The notes: generated from the letters alone by a model not told the origin. Shown: positions 1 to 13,464, counted from the stretch's first letter. The stretch: 64,000 nucleotides of DNA from Lamellibrachia columna (GCA_963662155.1 OY759268.1:1149001-1213000); one strand, 5' to 3'. Numbers and translations are program-made.

Positions 1-521
1 TGCATTGTTGTATGTCACTGATAGGGTTATTGCATTGTTGTATGTCACTGATAGGGTTATTGCATTGTTGTATGTCACTGATAGGGTTATTGCATTGTTG
101 TATGTCACTGATAGGGTTATTGCATTGTTGTATGTCACTGATAGGGTTATTGCATTGTTGTATGTCACTGATAGGGTTATTGCATTGTTGTATGTCACTG
201 ATAGGGTTATTGCATTGTTGTATGTCACTGATAGGGTTATTGCATTGTTGTATGTAACTGATAGGGTTATTCCATTGTTGTATGTCACTGATAGGGTTAT
301 TGCATTGTTGTATGTCACTGATAGGGTTATTGCATTGTTGTATGTCACTGATAGGGTTATTGCATTGTTGTATGTCACTGATAGGGTTATTGCATTGTTG
401 TATGTCACTGATAGGGTTATTGCATTGTTGTATGTCACTGATAGGGTTATTGCATTGTTGTATGTCACTGATAGGGTTATTGCATTGTTGTATGTCACTG
501 ATTGGGTTATTGCATTGTTGC
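1..521. repeat. 30-bp tandem array, about 17 copies, cut by window edge
   Basis: The monomer (core TATGTCACTGATAGGG) repeats every 30 bp with almost no divergence, apart from single changes near 256, 272 and 503. Because 30 is a multiple of 3 and the monomer has no stop in two frames, long repetitive ORFs arise. I read these as satellite by-products, not genes. The array starts outside the window. Confidence 0.97.
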
Positions 522-1069
522 CCCCAAATATCTGTGTTATGGACAATGCCGGGTAATACCAATTTCAAGCAATACTTACCAAGTGGACACTTGTGAGTCT
601 GTTTGGGTCGTCTTTTGACCATCAGTGGCGCCCTCTGGCACTGGTGATGGACACACTTGTTTTCTAGTTCATCTTAATTTGAAACAACCAAAACATGAAA
701 TTATATAATAATTGCAATTATTAATATTATGTGCAACAAACATAAGCTATCTGTTCCGATTTGAAATAATCTTACTTATCTTGTAATACCTCAACTCATA
801 GCCAGTCTATGTTCTCAGTAGCAATATAATATATGGTATAATATATATATATATGATATAACATTTACTGTCTGAAATCTACAAAGGGCCACCAGCAGCT
901 GACATATAAGGACAATTAACAATTTAGCTATCTACAGCAATTACACTGATAGATTATTAGAATATTATCTAAAGTAATCGATTAGAGGAACATTGCAAAT
1001 AAACATAATGTTAACATTTATTAAAATTGTTTTGCAAGGAATATTTACCTAGTTATTTATATAAGGAGC
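522..1069. other. AT-rich non-repetitive stretch
   Basis: I see no gene here. There is a short (AT)n tract near 838-856. From about 920 the sequence belongs to a segment that recurs at 15029-16380. Confidence 0.6.
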
Positions 1070-1237
1070 TTACATAACTGGTTTGAAAGTTGTTTATCTT
1101 TAGTCGCCTGCAACAATCTACAGCCACAGTTGGCTGGCTCCAGTGAAAGAAGTTTACACAATTGGTTTGAAAGTTGTTTATCTTTAGTCGCCTGCAACAA
1201 TCTACAGCCACAGTTGGCTGGCTCCAGTGAAAGAGTC
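1070..1237. repeat. 84-bp repeat, two tandem copies
   Basis: Two nearly identical 84-bp units, starting at 1070 and 1154, contain GGTTTGAAAGTTGTTTATCT and GCCACAGTTGGCTGGCTCCA. Two more copies of the core, 121 bp apart, occur at 15190-15385. Confidence 0.92.
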
Positions 1238-1500
1238 ACAGTTGTCATGATTTCTAAACCAAGTCACTGTGCCTTGATAACATCTTTATAACAAATCATT
1301 CTGCTTAATAATAACCCTTCCCACAATGACTCATGCATGCACACATGCACGCACGCACCGCACGCATACACATGCACACACCAAGTCTCAAAGACTGGGC
1401 AAAATCTTTCAATTACATTAAAAAAAAATTCATTTAAATTAATTTTCTTACCCTACTTTATTTAGAAATTATATACCAGGATGTGATGTGTGGAATAATA

Positions 1501-2531
1501 GTTTACTTAGTCGTTGAACTATACAAAATGTCCACCAGGGCCACATCGCTATGATCTATGAATGAGTTTACTTAGTCATTGAACTGTACAAAATGTCCAC
1601 CAGGGCCACATCGCTATGATCTATGAATGAGTTTACTTAGTCATTGAACTGTACAAAATGTCCACCAGGGCCACATCGCTATGATCTATGAATGAGTTTA
1701 CTTAGTCATTGAACTGTACAAAATGTCCACATCACTATGATCTATGAATGAGTTTACTTAGTCATTGAAATATACAAAATATCCATCAGGGCCACATCGC
1801 TATGATCTATGAATGAGTTTACTTAGTCATTGACCTATACAAAATGTCCACCAGGGCCACATCGCTATGATCTATGAATGAGTTTACTTAGTCATTGAAA
1901 TATACAAAATGTCCACCAGGACCACATCGCTATGATCTATGAATGAGTTTACTTAGTCATTGAACTGCACAAAATGTCCACCAGGGCCACATCGCTATGA
2001 TCTATGAATGAGTTTACTTAGTCATTGAAATATACAAAATATCCACCAGGGCCACATCGCTATGATCTATGAATGAGTTTACTTAGTCATTGAACTGTAC
2101 AAAATGTCCACCAGGGCCACATCGCTATGATCTATGAATGAGTTTACTTAGTCATTGAAATATACAAAATATCCACCAGGGCCACATCGCTATGATCTAT
2201 GAATGAGTTTACTTAGTCATTGAACTGTACCAAATGTCCACCAGGGCCACATCGCTATGATCTATGAATGAGTTTACTTAGTCGTTGAACTGTACAAAAT
2301 GTCCACCAGGGCCACATCGCTATGATCTATGAATGAGTTTACTTAGTCATTGAACTGTACCAAATGTCCACCAGGGCCACATCGCTATGATCTATGAATG
2401 AGTTTATTTAGTCGTTGAACTGTACAAAATGTCCACCAGGGCCACATCTCTATGATCTATGAATGAGTTTACTTAGTCATTGAACTGTACCAAATGTCCA
2501 CCAGGGCCACATCGCTATGATCTATGAACGA
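1501..2531. repeat. 65-bp tandem array, 16 copies
   Basis: Units start at 1501, 1566, 1631, 1696, 1752 and then every 65 bp to 2467. The unit starting at 1696 has lost 9 bp. All contain GTTTA(C/T)TTAGTC and mostly CCACATCGCTATGATCTATG. From 1752 to 2206 two variants (GAAATATAC, GAACTGTAC) roughly alternate, and after 2207 TACCAAATG and TACAAAATG alternate, which suggests a two-monomer higher-order unit. Confidence 0.95.
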
Positions 2532-2925
2532 GCTTGTAGCCAAACCAAATTACCATTCACTATATGTGACTATACAAATGATCTCCAATTATTAGTACAG
2601 TGTATTCAATTTGCTGTGTGACAGCGCTGTCATAGTTTTTAGTAAAGGAAACAATTTAATATTGTGTAAATAAATAATTGTGTAAAATATCTGACATGTA
2701 TGACATTGTATGTTAAATGAACTAGAATTATATTGTTAGTGATGGTAAACAACCATGGATAGTTAATACAATGAGATAGGGTAACAACCTCATTCATAAC
2801 TAGAACATTGTCACCCCAGTGTCAAAGCAAGTCTAACGAAACATGAAAACACCCTTCTTTAGAAAATTGTGATTTTCAGAGTCAAATCAAAATTAACCTG
2901 TCAACCTGTGAACCAACTACTTTTC
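2532..2925. other. Non-repetitive stretch
   Basis: No gene is evident. The part from about 2570 to 2838 is the right end of duplication copy A. The rest is unremarkable AT-rich sequence. Confidence 0.5.
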
Positions 2926-3085
2926 AATGAACAGCCTGTCAAACAGCAACCTGTCAAACAACCTGTCAAACAGCAGCCTGTCAAATAGCAACCTGTCAAA
3001 CAGCAGCCTGTCAAACAGCAGCCTGTCAAACAGCAACCTGTCAAACAGCCTGTCAAACAGCAACCTGTCAACCAGCAGTCTAGAA
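2926..3085. repeat. Short tandem repeat (AACCTGTCAAACAGC-like)
   Basis: Units of 10-15 bp built on CTGTCAAACAGC repeat about a dozen times with small length changes. Repetitive ORFs on both strands here are by-products. Confidence 0.93.
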
Positions 3086-3116
3086 ACCTGCCAACAAACA
3101 ATTCATCTATTAAAGC

Positions 3117-3119
3117 ACA

Positions 3120-3195
<76 letters not shown>
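3117..3195. repeat. (ACGC)n microsatellite
   Basis: About 19 perfect ACGC tetranucleotides, giving an alternating purine-pyrimidine tract with Z-DNA potential. Confidence 0.97.
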
Positions 3196-3924
3196 CAAAC
3201 AATTGGTTAAATAAACTTGCCCTATAGTTAAGCCCATCTAAGTGTCTAACATAAGGTTTCTCTGTAGCACTGCACTGGTTTAGTCTGAATTACTCTGACA
3301 TTTGCTCAACAAATGCCTATACTGAATATGATACACTACAATTAAGTCATGTCTCTTACTATCCTGTTTAAATAGTTGATGACATAAATATGATACACTA
3401 CAATTAAGTCATGTCTCTTACTAATGTTTAAATAGTTGATGACATAAATCGATCTACTCACATTTTGGGAAACTGTGATATTAATGCGAGTGCACCGTCA
3501 AGTAACACAAAACACTCTCTGCCAACGCCCACTTCAGAGTGAAATGACAGCGTTACATACGTCAGCACGCTCACATAGTAGGCTGTCAAACCAGTTTACA
3601 AAAATAAACACCGGATATCACATGGTCAAGCACGCTGCCAGATCAGTTTACTTGAACATTTGGCATCTGGTGTGGTCATGCTTTGTGAACATATAGGTCT
3701 AGTCACCACGGTAACACACAGTGGTATACAGACTGACCCATTAATAGACCCCAACTGGCCGAGTTGAATGCATGGATCCACCAATACATCACCTGATGTC
3801 AACGTAACCACACATGCAGGGAAACAAGATTGTTACAACAGTTCACCACTCACATGTCTATGTCTGGTGTCAAACAAATAAAGATGTCATCAAACACTGT
3901 GTGTGTCACTAATAAAAGTACCTC
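3196..3924. other. Low-copy stretch with one 61-bp duplication
   Basis: A 61-bp unit containing TACAATTAAGTCATGTCTCT is duplicated at 3327-3449. The remainder has only short ORFs without recognisable domains. The last bases (CACTAATAAAAGTACCTCCC, from about 3907) recur at about 14482, directly before the smaller CT-rich array. Confidence 0.6.
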
Positions 3925-6900
3925 CCTCGCCATCCCAGCCTCCCTACCTCCACTGTAGTTGTTTCCCTCTCCATCACAGCATCCCTACCTCCACTGTAGT
4001 TGTTTCACTCTCCATCCCAGCATCCCTACCTCCATTGTAGTTGTTTCCCTCTCCATCCCAGCATCCCTACCTCCACTGTAGTTGTTTCCCTCTCCATCCC
4101 AGCCTTCCTACCTCCACTGTAGTTGTTTCCCTCTCCATCCCAGCATCCCTACCTCCACTGTAGTTGTTTCCCTCTCCATCCCAGCATCCCTACCTCCACT
4201 GTAGTTGTTTCCCTCTCCATCCCAGCATCCCTACCTCCATTGTAGTTGTTTCCCTCTCCATCCCAGCATCCCTACCTCCATTGTAGTTGTTTCCCTCTCC
4301 ATCCCAGCATCCCTACCTCCACTGTAGTAGTTTCCCTCTCCATCCCAGCCTTCCTACCTCCACTGTAGTTGTTTCCCTCTCCATCCCAGCATCCCTACCT
4401 CCACTGTAGTTGTTTCCCTCTCCATCCCAGCATCCCTACCTCCATTGTAGTTGTTTCCCTCTCCATCCCAGCATCCCTACCTCCATTGTAGTTGTTTCCC
4501 TCTCCATCCCAGCATCCCTACCTCCACTGTAGTAGTTTCCCTCTCCATCCCAGCCTTCCTACCTCCACTGTAGTTGTTTCCCTCTCCATCCCAGCATCCC
4601 TACCTCCATTGTAGTTGTTTCCCTCTCCATCCCAGCATCCCTACCTCCACTGTAGTAGTTTCCCTCTCCATCCCAGCATCCCTACCTCCATTGTAGTTGT
4701 TTCCCTCTCCATCCCAGCATCCCTACCTCCACTGTAGTTGTTTCCCTCTCCATCACAGCATCCCTACCTCCACTGTAGTAGTTTCTCTCTCCATCCCAGC
4801 CTTCCTACCTCCATTGTAGTTGTTTCCCTCTCCATCCCAGCATCCCTACCTCCACTGTAGTTGTTTCCCTCTCCATCCCAGCATCCCTACCTCCATTGTA
4901 GTTGTTTCCCTCTCCATCCCAGCATCCCTACCTCCATTGTAGTTGTTTCCCTCTCCATCCCAGCATCCCTACCTCCACTGTAGTAGTTTCCCTCTCCATC
5001 CCAGCCTTCCTACCTCCACTGTAGTTGTTTCCCTCTCCATCCCAGCATCCCTACCTCCACTGTAGTTGTTTCCCTCTCCATCCCTGCATCCCTACCTCCA
5101 TTGTAGTTGTTTCCCTCTCCATCCCAGCATCCCTACCTCCACTGTAGTTGTTTCCCTCTCCATCACAGCATCCCTACCTCCACTGTAGTAGTTTCCCTCT
5201 CCATCCCAGCATCCCTACCTCCACTGTAGTTGTTTCCCTCTCCATCACAGCATCCCTACCTCCACTGTAGTAGTTTCCCTCTCCATCACAGCATCCCTAC
5301 CTCCATTGTAGTTGTTTCCCTCTCCATCACAGCATCCCTACCTCCATTGTAGTTGTTTCCCTCTCCATCCCAGCATCCCTACCTCCACTGTAGTAGTTTC
5401 ACTCTCCATCCCAGCATCCCTACCTCCACTGTAGTAGTTTCTCTCTCCATCCCAGCCTTCCTACCTCCATTGTAGTTGTTTCCCTCTCCATCCCAGCATC
5501 CCTACCTCCATTGTAGTTGTTTCCCTCTCCATCCCAGCATCCCTACCTCCATTGTAGTAGTTTCCCTCTCCATCCCAGCATCCCTACCTCCATTGTAGTA
5601 GTTTCTCTCTCCATCCCAGCCTTCCTACCTCCACTGTAGTTGTTTCCCTATCCATCCCAGCATCCCTACCTCCACTGTAGTTGTTTCCCTCTCCATCCCA
5701 GCATCCCTACCTCCATTGTAGTAGTTTCCCTCTCCATCCCAGCATCCCTACCTCCATTGTAGTTGTTTCCCTCTCCATCCCAGCATCCCTACCTCCATTG
5801 TAGTTGTTTCCCTCTCCATCACAGCATCCCTACCTCCACTGTAGTAGTTTCCCTCTCCATCCCAGCATCCCTACCTCCACTGTAGTTGTTTCCCTCTCCA
5901 TCCCAGCATCCCTACCTCCACTGTAGTAGTTTCCCTCTCCATCCCAGCATCCCTACCTCCACTGTAGTTGTTTCCCTCTCCATCACAGCATCCCTACCTC
6001 CATTGTAGTTGTTTCCCTCTCCATCACAGCATCCCTACCTCCACTGTAGTAGTTTCCCTCTCCATCCCAGCCTCCCTACCTCCATTGTAGTTGTTTCCCT
6101 CTCCATCCCAGCATCCCTACCTCCATTGTAGTTGTTTCACTCTCCATCCCAGCATCCCTACCTCCATTGTAGTTGTTTCCCTCTCCATCCCAGCATCCCT
6201 ACCTCCACTGTAGTAGTTTCCCTCTCCATCCCAGCCTCCCTACCTCCATTGTAGTTGTTTCCCTCTCCATCCCAGCATCCCTACCTCCATTGTAGTTGTT
6301 TCACTCTCCATCCCAGCATCCCTACCTCCACTGTAGTTGTTTCCCTCTCCATCCCAGCATCCCTACCTCCATTGTAGTTGTTTCCCTCTCCATCCCAGCA
6401 TCCCTACCTCCACTGTAGTTGTTTCCCTCTCCATCCCAGCATCCCTACCTCCACTGTAGTTGTTTCCCTCTCCATCCCAGCATCCCTACCTCCACTGTAG
6501 TAGTTTCACTCTCCATCCCAGCATCCCTACCTCCACTGTAGTAGTTTCCCTCTCCATCCCAGCCTCCCTACCTCCATTGTAGTTGTTTCCCTCTCCATCC
6601 CAGCTTCCCTACCTCCATTGTAGTTGTTTCCCTCTCCATCACAGCATCCCTACCTCCATTGTAGTTGTTTCACTCTCCATCCCAGCATCCCTACCTCCAC
6701 TGTAGTTGTTTCCCTCTCCATCACAGCATCCCTACCTCCATTGTAGTTGTTTCCCTCTCCATCCCAGCATCCCTACCTCCACTGTAGTTGTTTCCCTCTC
6801 CATCCCAGCCTCCCTACCTCCACTGTAGTAGTTTCCCTCTCCATCCCAGCATCCCTACCTCCATTGTAGTTGTTTCCCTCTCCATCCCAGCCTCCCTACC

Positions 6901-9900
6901 TCCACTGTAGTTGTTTCCCTCTCCATCCCAGCATCCCTACCTCCATTGTAGTTGTTTCCCTCTCCATCCCAGCATCCCTACCTCCACTGTAGTTGTTTCC
7001 CTCTCCATCACAGCATCCCTACCTCCACTGTAGTTGTTTCCCTCTCCATCCCAGCATCCCTACCTCCACTGTAGTAGTTTCCCTCTCCATCCCAGCCTCC
7101 CTACCTCCATTGTAGTTGTTTCCCTCTCCATCCCAGCATCCCTACCTCCACTGTAGTTGTTTCCCTCTCCATCACAGCATCCCTACCTCCATTGTAGTTG
7201 TTTCCCTCTCCATCACAGCATCCCTACCTCCATTGTAGTTGTTTCCCTCTCCATCCCAGCCTCCCTACCTCCACTGTAGTTGTTTCCCTCTCCATCCCAG
7301 CATCCCTACCTCCACTGTAGTAGTTTCCCTCTCCATCCCAGCCTCCCTACCTCCATTGTAGTTGTTTCCCTCTCCATCCCAGCATCCCTACCTCCACTGT
7401 AGTTGTTTCCCTCTCCATCCCAGCATCCCTACCTCCACTGTAGTAGTTTCCCTCTCCATCCCAGCCTCCCTACCTCCATTGTAGTTGTTTCCCTCTCCAT
7501 CACAGCATCCCTACCTCCATTGTAGTTGTTTCCCTCTCCATCCCAGCATCCCTACCTCCATTGTAGTTGTTTCCCTCTCCATCCCAGCATCCCTACCTCC
7601 ACTGTAGTAGTTTCCCTCTCCATCCCAGCATCCCTACCTCCACTGTAGTAGTTTCCCTCTCCATCCCAACCTCCCTACCTCCATTGTAGTTGTTTCCCTC
7701 TCCATCCCAGCATCCCTACCTCCATTGTAGTTGTTTCACTCTCCATCCCAGCATCCCTACCTCCACTGTAGTTGTTTCCCTCTCCATCCCAGCATCCCTA
7801 CCTCCATTGTAGTTGTTTCCCTCTCCATCCCAGCATCCCTACCTCCACTGTAGTTGTTTCCCTCTCCATCCCAGCATCCCTACCTCCACTGTAGTTGTTT
7901 CCCTCTCCATCCCAGCATCCCTACCTCCACTGTAGTAGTTTCACTCTCCATCCCAGCATCCCTACCTCCACTGTAGTTGTTTCCATCTCCATCCCAGCAT
8001 CCCTACCTCCACTGTAGTAGTTTCCCTCTCCATCCCAGCATCCCTACCTCCACTGTAGTTGTTTCCCTCTCCATCCCAGCATCCCTACCTCCATTGTAGT
8101 TGTTTCCCTCTCCATCCCAGCATCCCTACCTCCACTGTAGTAGTTTCCCTCTCCATCCCAGCCTCCCTACCTCCATTGTAGTTGTTTCCCTCTCCATCAC
8201 AGCATCCCTACCTCCATTGTAGTTGTTTCCCTCTCCATCCCAGCCTCCCTACCTCCACTGTAGTAGTTTCCCTCTCCATCCCAGCCTCCCTACCTCCATT
8301 GTAGTTGTTTCCCTCTCCATCACAGCATCCCTACCTCCATTGTAGTAGTTTCCCTCTCCATCCCAGCCTCCCTACCTCCATTGTAGTTGTTTCCCTCTCC
8401 ATCCCAGCCTCCCTACCTCCACTGTAGTTGTTTCCCTCTCCATCACAGCATCCCTACCTCCATTGTAGTTGTTTCCCTCTCCATCCCAGCATCCCTACCT
8501 CCACTGTAGTTGTTTCCCTCTCCATCCCAGCCTCCCTACCTCCACTGTAGTAGTTTCCCTCTCCATCCCAGCATCCCTACCTCCATTGTAGTTGTTTCCC
8601 TCTCCATCCCAGCCTCCCTACCTCCACTGTAGTTGTTTCCCTCTCCATCCCAGCATCCCTACCTCCACTGTAGTAGTTTCCCTCTCCATCCCAGCCTCCC
8701 TACCTCCATTGTAGTTGTTTCCCTCTCCATCCCAGCATCCCTACCTCCACTGTAGTTGTTTCCCTCTCCATCACAGCATCCCTACCTCCATTGTAGTTGT
8801 TTCCCTCTCCATCACAGCATCCCTACCTCCATTGTAGTTGTTTCCCTCTCCATCCCAGCCTCCCTACCTCCACTGTAGTTGTTTCCCTCTCCATCCCAGC
8901 ATCCCTACCTCCACTGTAGTAGTTTCCCTCTCCATCCCAGCATCCCTACCTCCATTGTAGTTGTTTCCCTCTCCATCCCAGCATCCCTACCTCCACTGTA
9001 GTTGTTTCCCTCTCCATCCCAGCATCCCTACCTCCACTGTAGTAGTTTCCCTCTCCATCCCAGCCTCCCTACCTCCATTGTAGTTGTTTCCCTCTCCATC
9101 ACAGCATCCCTACCTCCATTGTAGTTGTTTCCCTCTCCATCCCAGCATCCCTACCTCCATTGTAGTTGTTTCCCTCTCCATCCCAGCATCCCTACCTCCA
9201 CTGTAGTAGTTTCCCTCTCCATCCCAGCATCCCTACCTCCACTGTAGTTGTTTCCCTCTCCATCACAGCATCCCTACCTCCACTGTAGTTGTTTCCCTCT
9301 CCATCACAGCATCCCTACCTCCATTGTAGTTGTTTCCCTCTCCATCCCAGCATCCCTACCTCCACTGTAGTTGTTTCCCTCTCCATCCCAGCATCCCTAC
9401 CTCCACTGTAGTTGTTTCACTCTCCATCCCAGCATCCCTACCTCCACTGTAGTTGTTTCCCTCTCCATCCCAGCATCCCTACCTCCACTGTAGTTGTTTC
9501 CCTCTCCATCCCAGCATCCCTACCTCCACTGTAGTAGTTTCCCTCTCCATCCCAGCATCCCTACCTCCACTGTAGTTGTTTCACTCTCCATCCCAGCATC
9601 CCTACCTCCACTGTAGTTGTTTCCCTCTCCATCCCAGCATCCCTACCTCCACTGTAGTTGTTTCCCTCTCCATCCCAGCATCCCTACCTCCACTGTAGTA
9701 GTTTCACTCTCCATCACAGCATCCCTACCTCCATTGTAGTTGTTTCCCTCTCCATCCCAGCATCCCTACCTCCATTGTAGTTGTTTCCCTCTCCATCACA
9801 GCATCCCTACCTCCATTGTAGTTGTTTCCCTCTCCATCACAGCATCCCTACCTCCATTGTAGTTGTTTCCCTCTCCATCCCAGCATCCCTACCTCCATTG

Positions 9901-12480
9901 TAGTAGTTTCACTCTCCATCACAGCATCCCTACCTCCATTGTAGTTGTTTCCCTCTCCATCCCAGCATCCCTACCTCCATTGTAGTTGTTTCCCTCTCCA
10001 TCACAGCATCCCTACCTCCATTGTAGTTGTTTCCCTCTCCATCACAGCATCCCTACCTCCATTGTAGTTGTTTCCCTCTCCATCCCAGCCTCCCTACCTC
10101 CACTGTAGTAGTTTCCCTCTCCATCACAGCATCCCTACCTCCATTGTAGTTGTTTCCCTCTCCATCACAGCATCCCTACCTCCATTGTAGTTGTTTCCCT
10201 CTCCATCCCAGCATCCCTACCTCCACTGTAGTAGTTTCACTCTCCATCACAGCATCCCTACCTCCATTGTAGTTGTTTCCCTCTCCATCCCAGCATCCCT
10301 ACCTCCATTGTAGTTGTTTCCCTCTCCATCACAGCATCCCTACCTCCATTGTAGTTGTTTCCCTCTCCATCACAGCATCCCTACCTCCACTGTAGTAGTT
10401 TCCCTCTCCATCCCAGCATCCCTACCTCCATTGTAGTTGTTTCCCTCTCCATCACAGCATCCCTACCTCCATTGTAGTTGTTTCCCTCTCCATCACAGCC
10501 TCCCTACCTCCATTGTAGTTGTTTCCCTCTCCATCCCAGCATCCCTACCTCCACTGTAGTTGTTTCCCTCTCCATCCCAGCATCCCTACCTCCATTGTAG
10601 TTGTTTCCCTCTCCATCCCAGCCTTCCTACCTCCATTGTAGTTGTTTCCCTCTCCATCACAGCATCCCTACCTCCATTGTAGTTGTTTCCCTCTCCATCC
10701 CAGCATCCCTACCTCCATTGTAGTTGTTTCCCTCTCCATCCCAGCCTTCCTACCTCCACTGTAGTTGTTTCCCTCTCCATCACAGCATCCCTACCTCCAT
10801 TGTAGTTGTTTCCCTCTCCATCCCAGCATCCCTACCTCCACTGTAGTTGTTTCCCTCTCCATCCCAGCATCCCTACCTCCATTGTAGTTGTTTCCCTCTC
10901 CATCCCAGCCTCCCTACCTCCACTGTAGTTGTTTCACTCTCCATCACAGCATCCCTACCTCCATTGTAGTTGTTTCCCTCTCCATCCCAGCATCCCTACC
11001 TCCACTGTAGTTGTTTCCCTCTCCATCCCAGCATCCCTACCTCCACTGTAGTTGTTTCCCTCTCCATCCCAGCCTCCCTACCTCCATTGTAGTTGTTTCC
11101 CTCTCCATCCCAGCATCCCTACCTCCACTGTAGTTGTTTCCCTCTCCATCCCAGCATCCCTACCTCCACTGTAGTTGTTTCCCTCTCCATCCCAGCCTCC
11201 CTACCTCCATTGTAGTTGTTTCCCTCTCCATCCCAGCATCCCTACCTCCACTGTAGTTGTTTCCCTCTCCATCCCAGCATCCCTACCTCCACTGTAGTTG
11301 TTTCCCTCTCCATCCCAGGATCCCTACCTCCATTGTAGTTGTTTCCCTCTCCATCCCAGCATCCCTACCTCCACTGTAGTTATTCCCTCTCCATCACAGC
11401 ATCCCTACCTCCATTGTAGTTGTTTCCCTCTCCATCCCAGCATCCCTACCTCCATTGTAGTTGTTTCCCTCTCCATCCCAGCCTTCCTACCTCCACTGTA
11501 GTTGTTTCCCTCTCCATCACAGCATCCCTACCTCCATTGTAGTTGTTTCCCTCTCCATCCCAGCATCCCTACCTCCACTGTAGTTGTTTCCCTCTCCATC
11601 CCAGCATCCCTACCTCCACTGTAGTTGTTTCCCTCTCCATCCCAGCCTCCCTACCTCCATTGTAGTTGTTTCCCTCTCCATCCCAGCATCCCTACCTCCA
11701 TTGTAGTTGTTTCCCTCTCCATCCCAGCATCCCTACCTCCATTGTAGTTGTTTCCCTCTCCATCCCAGCCTTCCTACCTCCACTGTAGTTGTTTCCCTCT
11801 CCATCACAGCATCCCTACCTCCATTGTAGTTGTTTCCCTCTCCATCCCAGCCTTCCTACCTCCACTGTAGTTGTTTCCCTCTCCATCACAGCATCCCTAC
11901 CTCCATTGTAGTTGTTTCCCTCTCCATCCCAGCATCCCTACCTCCATTGTAGTTGTTTCCCTCTCCATCCCAGCCTTCCTACCTCCACTGTAGTTGTTTC
12001 CCTCTCCATCACAGCATCCCTACCTCCATTGTAGTTGTTTCCCTCTCCATCCCAGCATCCCTACCTCCACTGTAGTTGTTTCCCTCTCCATCCCAGCATC
12101 CCTACCTCCATTGTAGTTGTTTCCCTCTCCATCCCAGCATCCCTACCTCCATTGTAGTTGTTTCCCTCTCCATCCCAGCATCCCTACCTCCACTGTAGTA
12201 GTTTCCCTCTCCATCCCAGCATCCCTACCTCCACTGTAGTTGTTTCCATCTCCATCCCAGCATCCCTACCTCCAATGTAGTAGTTTCCCTCTCCATCCCA
12301 ACATCCCTACCTCCACTGTAGTTGTTTCCCTCTCCATCCCAGCATCCCTACCTCCACTGTAGTTGTTTCCCTCTCCATCCCAGCATCCCTACCTCCATTG
12401 TAGTTGTTTCCCTCTCCATCCCACCCTCCCTACCTCCATTCTAGTAGTTTCCCTTTCCATCCCAGCCTTCCTACCTCCAT
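3925..12480. repeat. Giant 41-bp pyrimidine-rich satellite, about 208 copies
   Basis: The monomer contains CCCTACCTCCA(C/T)TGTAGT and TTTCCCTCTCCATC(C/A)CAG and repeats every 41 bp for 8.5 kb. Only four or five positions vary between copies (CCACTG/CCATTG, AGTTG/AGTAG, ATCCCAG/ATCACAG, GCATCC/GCCTCC/GCCTTCC). The + strand is roughly 76% pyrimidine. Matching variant patterns recur at offsets that are whole multiples of 41, for example 7093 with 8692 (1599 bp = 39 units) and 6301 with 7736 (1435 bp = 35 units). This shows block-wise higher-order amplification. Confidence 0.98.
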
Positions 12481-13073
12481 TGTAATAGTTTCCCTCTCTG
12501 TCCCAGCCCTGTTATCTCTTTTGTAGTATTCCTCTCCTACCCAGCTTCCACATCTCCATTTTAAATTCCCTCTCCTTCCCAGCCTTCCTATCTCCATGTA
12601 TTTTCATTCTCCTTCACAGCCTCCTTGTAGCCTTGCTCTCCTTTCAAGCCTCAAATTCCACTAGTCTCCCTTGCTTTCCCATACTCCTTATCTCCATTGT
12701 TTCTCACTCTTTCCCAGCCTTCCTATCTCAATTGTAGTCTTGCTATCCTTCCCAACCTCCCTATCTCTGTCGTAGTCTTACTATCCTTCCCAACCTCCCT
12801 ATCTCTGTTGTAGCCTTGCTATCCTTCCCAACCTCCCTATCTCTGTCGTAGTCTTGCTATCCTTCCCAACCTCCCTATCTCTGTCGTAGTCTTGCTATCC
12901 TTCCCAACCTCCCTATCTCCGTCGTAGTCTTGCTATCCTTCCCAGCCTCCCTATCCCCATATAGTCTCCCTCTCCTTCCCAGCATCCCTCTCTTCCCCAG
13001 CCTTCCTATTTCCACTATAGTCTCCCTCTCCTTCCCCGCATCCAGATCTCCGTTGGAGTCTTGCTATCCTTTA
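12481..13073. repeat. Degenerate right edge of the CT-rich array
   Basis: Diverged relatives of the 41-bp monomer continue with mutations and length changes. A local ~40-bp family at about 12735-12945 contains TTGCTATCCTTCCCAACCTC. Decay at an array edge is expected where unequal exchange is rare. Confidence 0.85.
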
Positions 13074-13077
13074 TGTA

Positions 13078-13464
13078 CCATATTCGACTTAATAAGTGTA
13101 CAGTATATAAGTGTACAGTATATAAGTGTACAGACTTAATAAGTGTACAGTATATAAGTGTACAGACTTAATAAGTGTACAGTACGCTTGAAAATAATTG
13201 GGCCATGGAAAATATCAAAGAATCTGTTCTTATAAGCGTACACCAAAACTTGTTTCTCTATACAATAAGATAACTGTTTAACACTAATGATGTAATTTGG
13301 TGACTAGTGTAGAACAATTGAATATTGGTGCCAACTGTTAACACCAGATGGCGAAACTTTTCAATTATTCCAAATTAGTCAAATTACAATAATTATGGAT
13401 CCTGCTAATTAAAAAAGGGAGTGTATGCTAATTAATGCATGTAAGCTTAATAGGTCGAATACGG
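13078..13464. mobile_element. MITE-like element with TA target site and ~24-bp terminal inverted repeats
   Basis: The left end CCATATTCGACTTAATAAG and the right end, whose reverse complement begins CCGTATTCGACCTATTAAG, form imperfect inverted repeats. Both are flanked by TA (13076-13077 and 13465-13466). At 387 bp with no coding capacity this fits a non-autonomous DNA transposon of the Tc1/mariner/pogo kind, though the superfamily is inferred only from the TA duplication. Short GTGTACAGTATATAA repeats sit just inside the left end. A related right end occurs near 42812-42850. Confidence 0.65.

Larger units (their letters stand above)
920..2840. repeat. Segmental duplication, copy A (partner 15029-16380)
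   Basis: Several blocks occur in the same order in both places: a lead-in around AACATAATGTTAACATTTAT, the 84-bp repeats with TTTATCTTTAGTCGCCTGCA, a stretch containing CCAGGATGTGATGTGTG, the 65-bp repeats, and a closing block containing AACAACCTCATTCATAACTA. Copy A carries 16 units of the 65-bp repeat and copy B about two, so the copies diverged by array expansion and by LINE insertion into copy B. Confidence 0.85.

Noticed and set aside
5..556. Long repetitive ORFs in the 30-bp array
   Set aside because: Several frames stay open because the period is a multiple of 3. No start context, domain or non-repetitive part.
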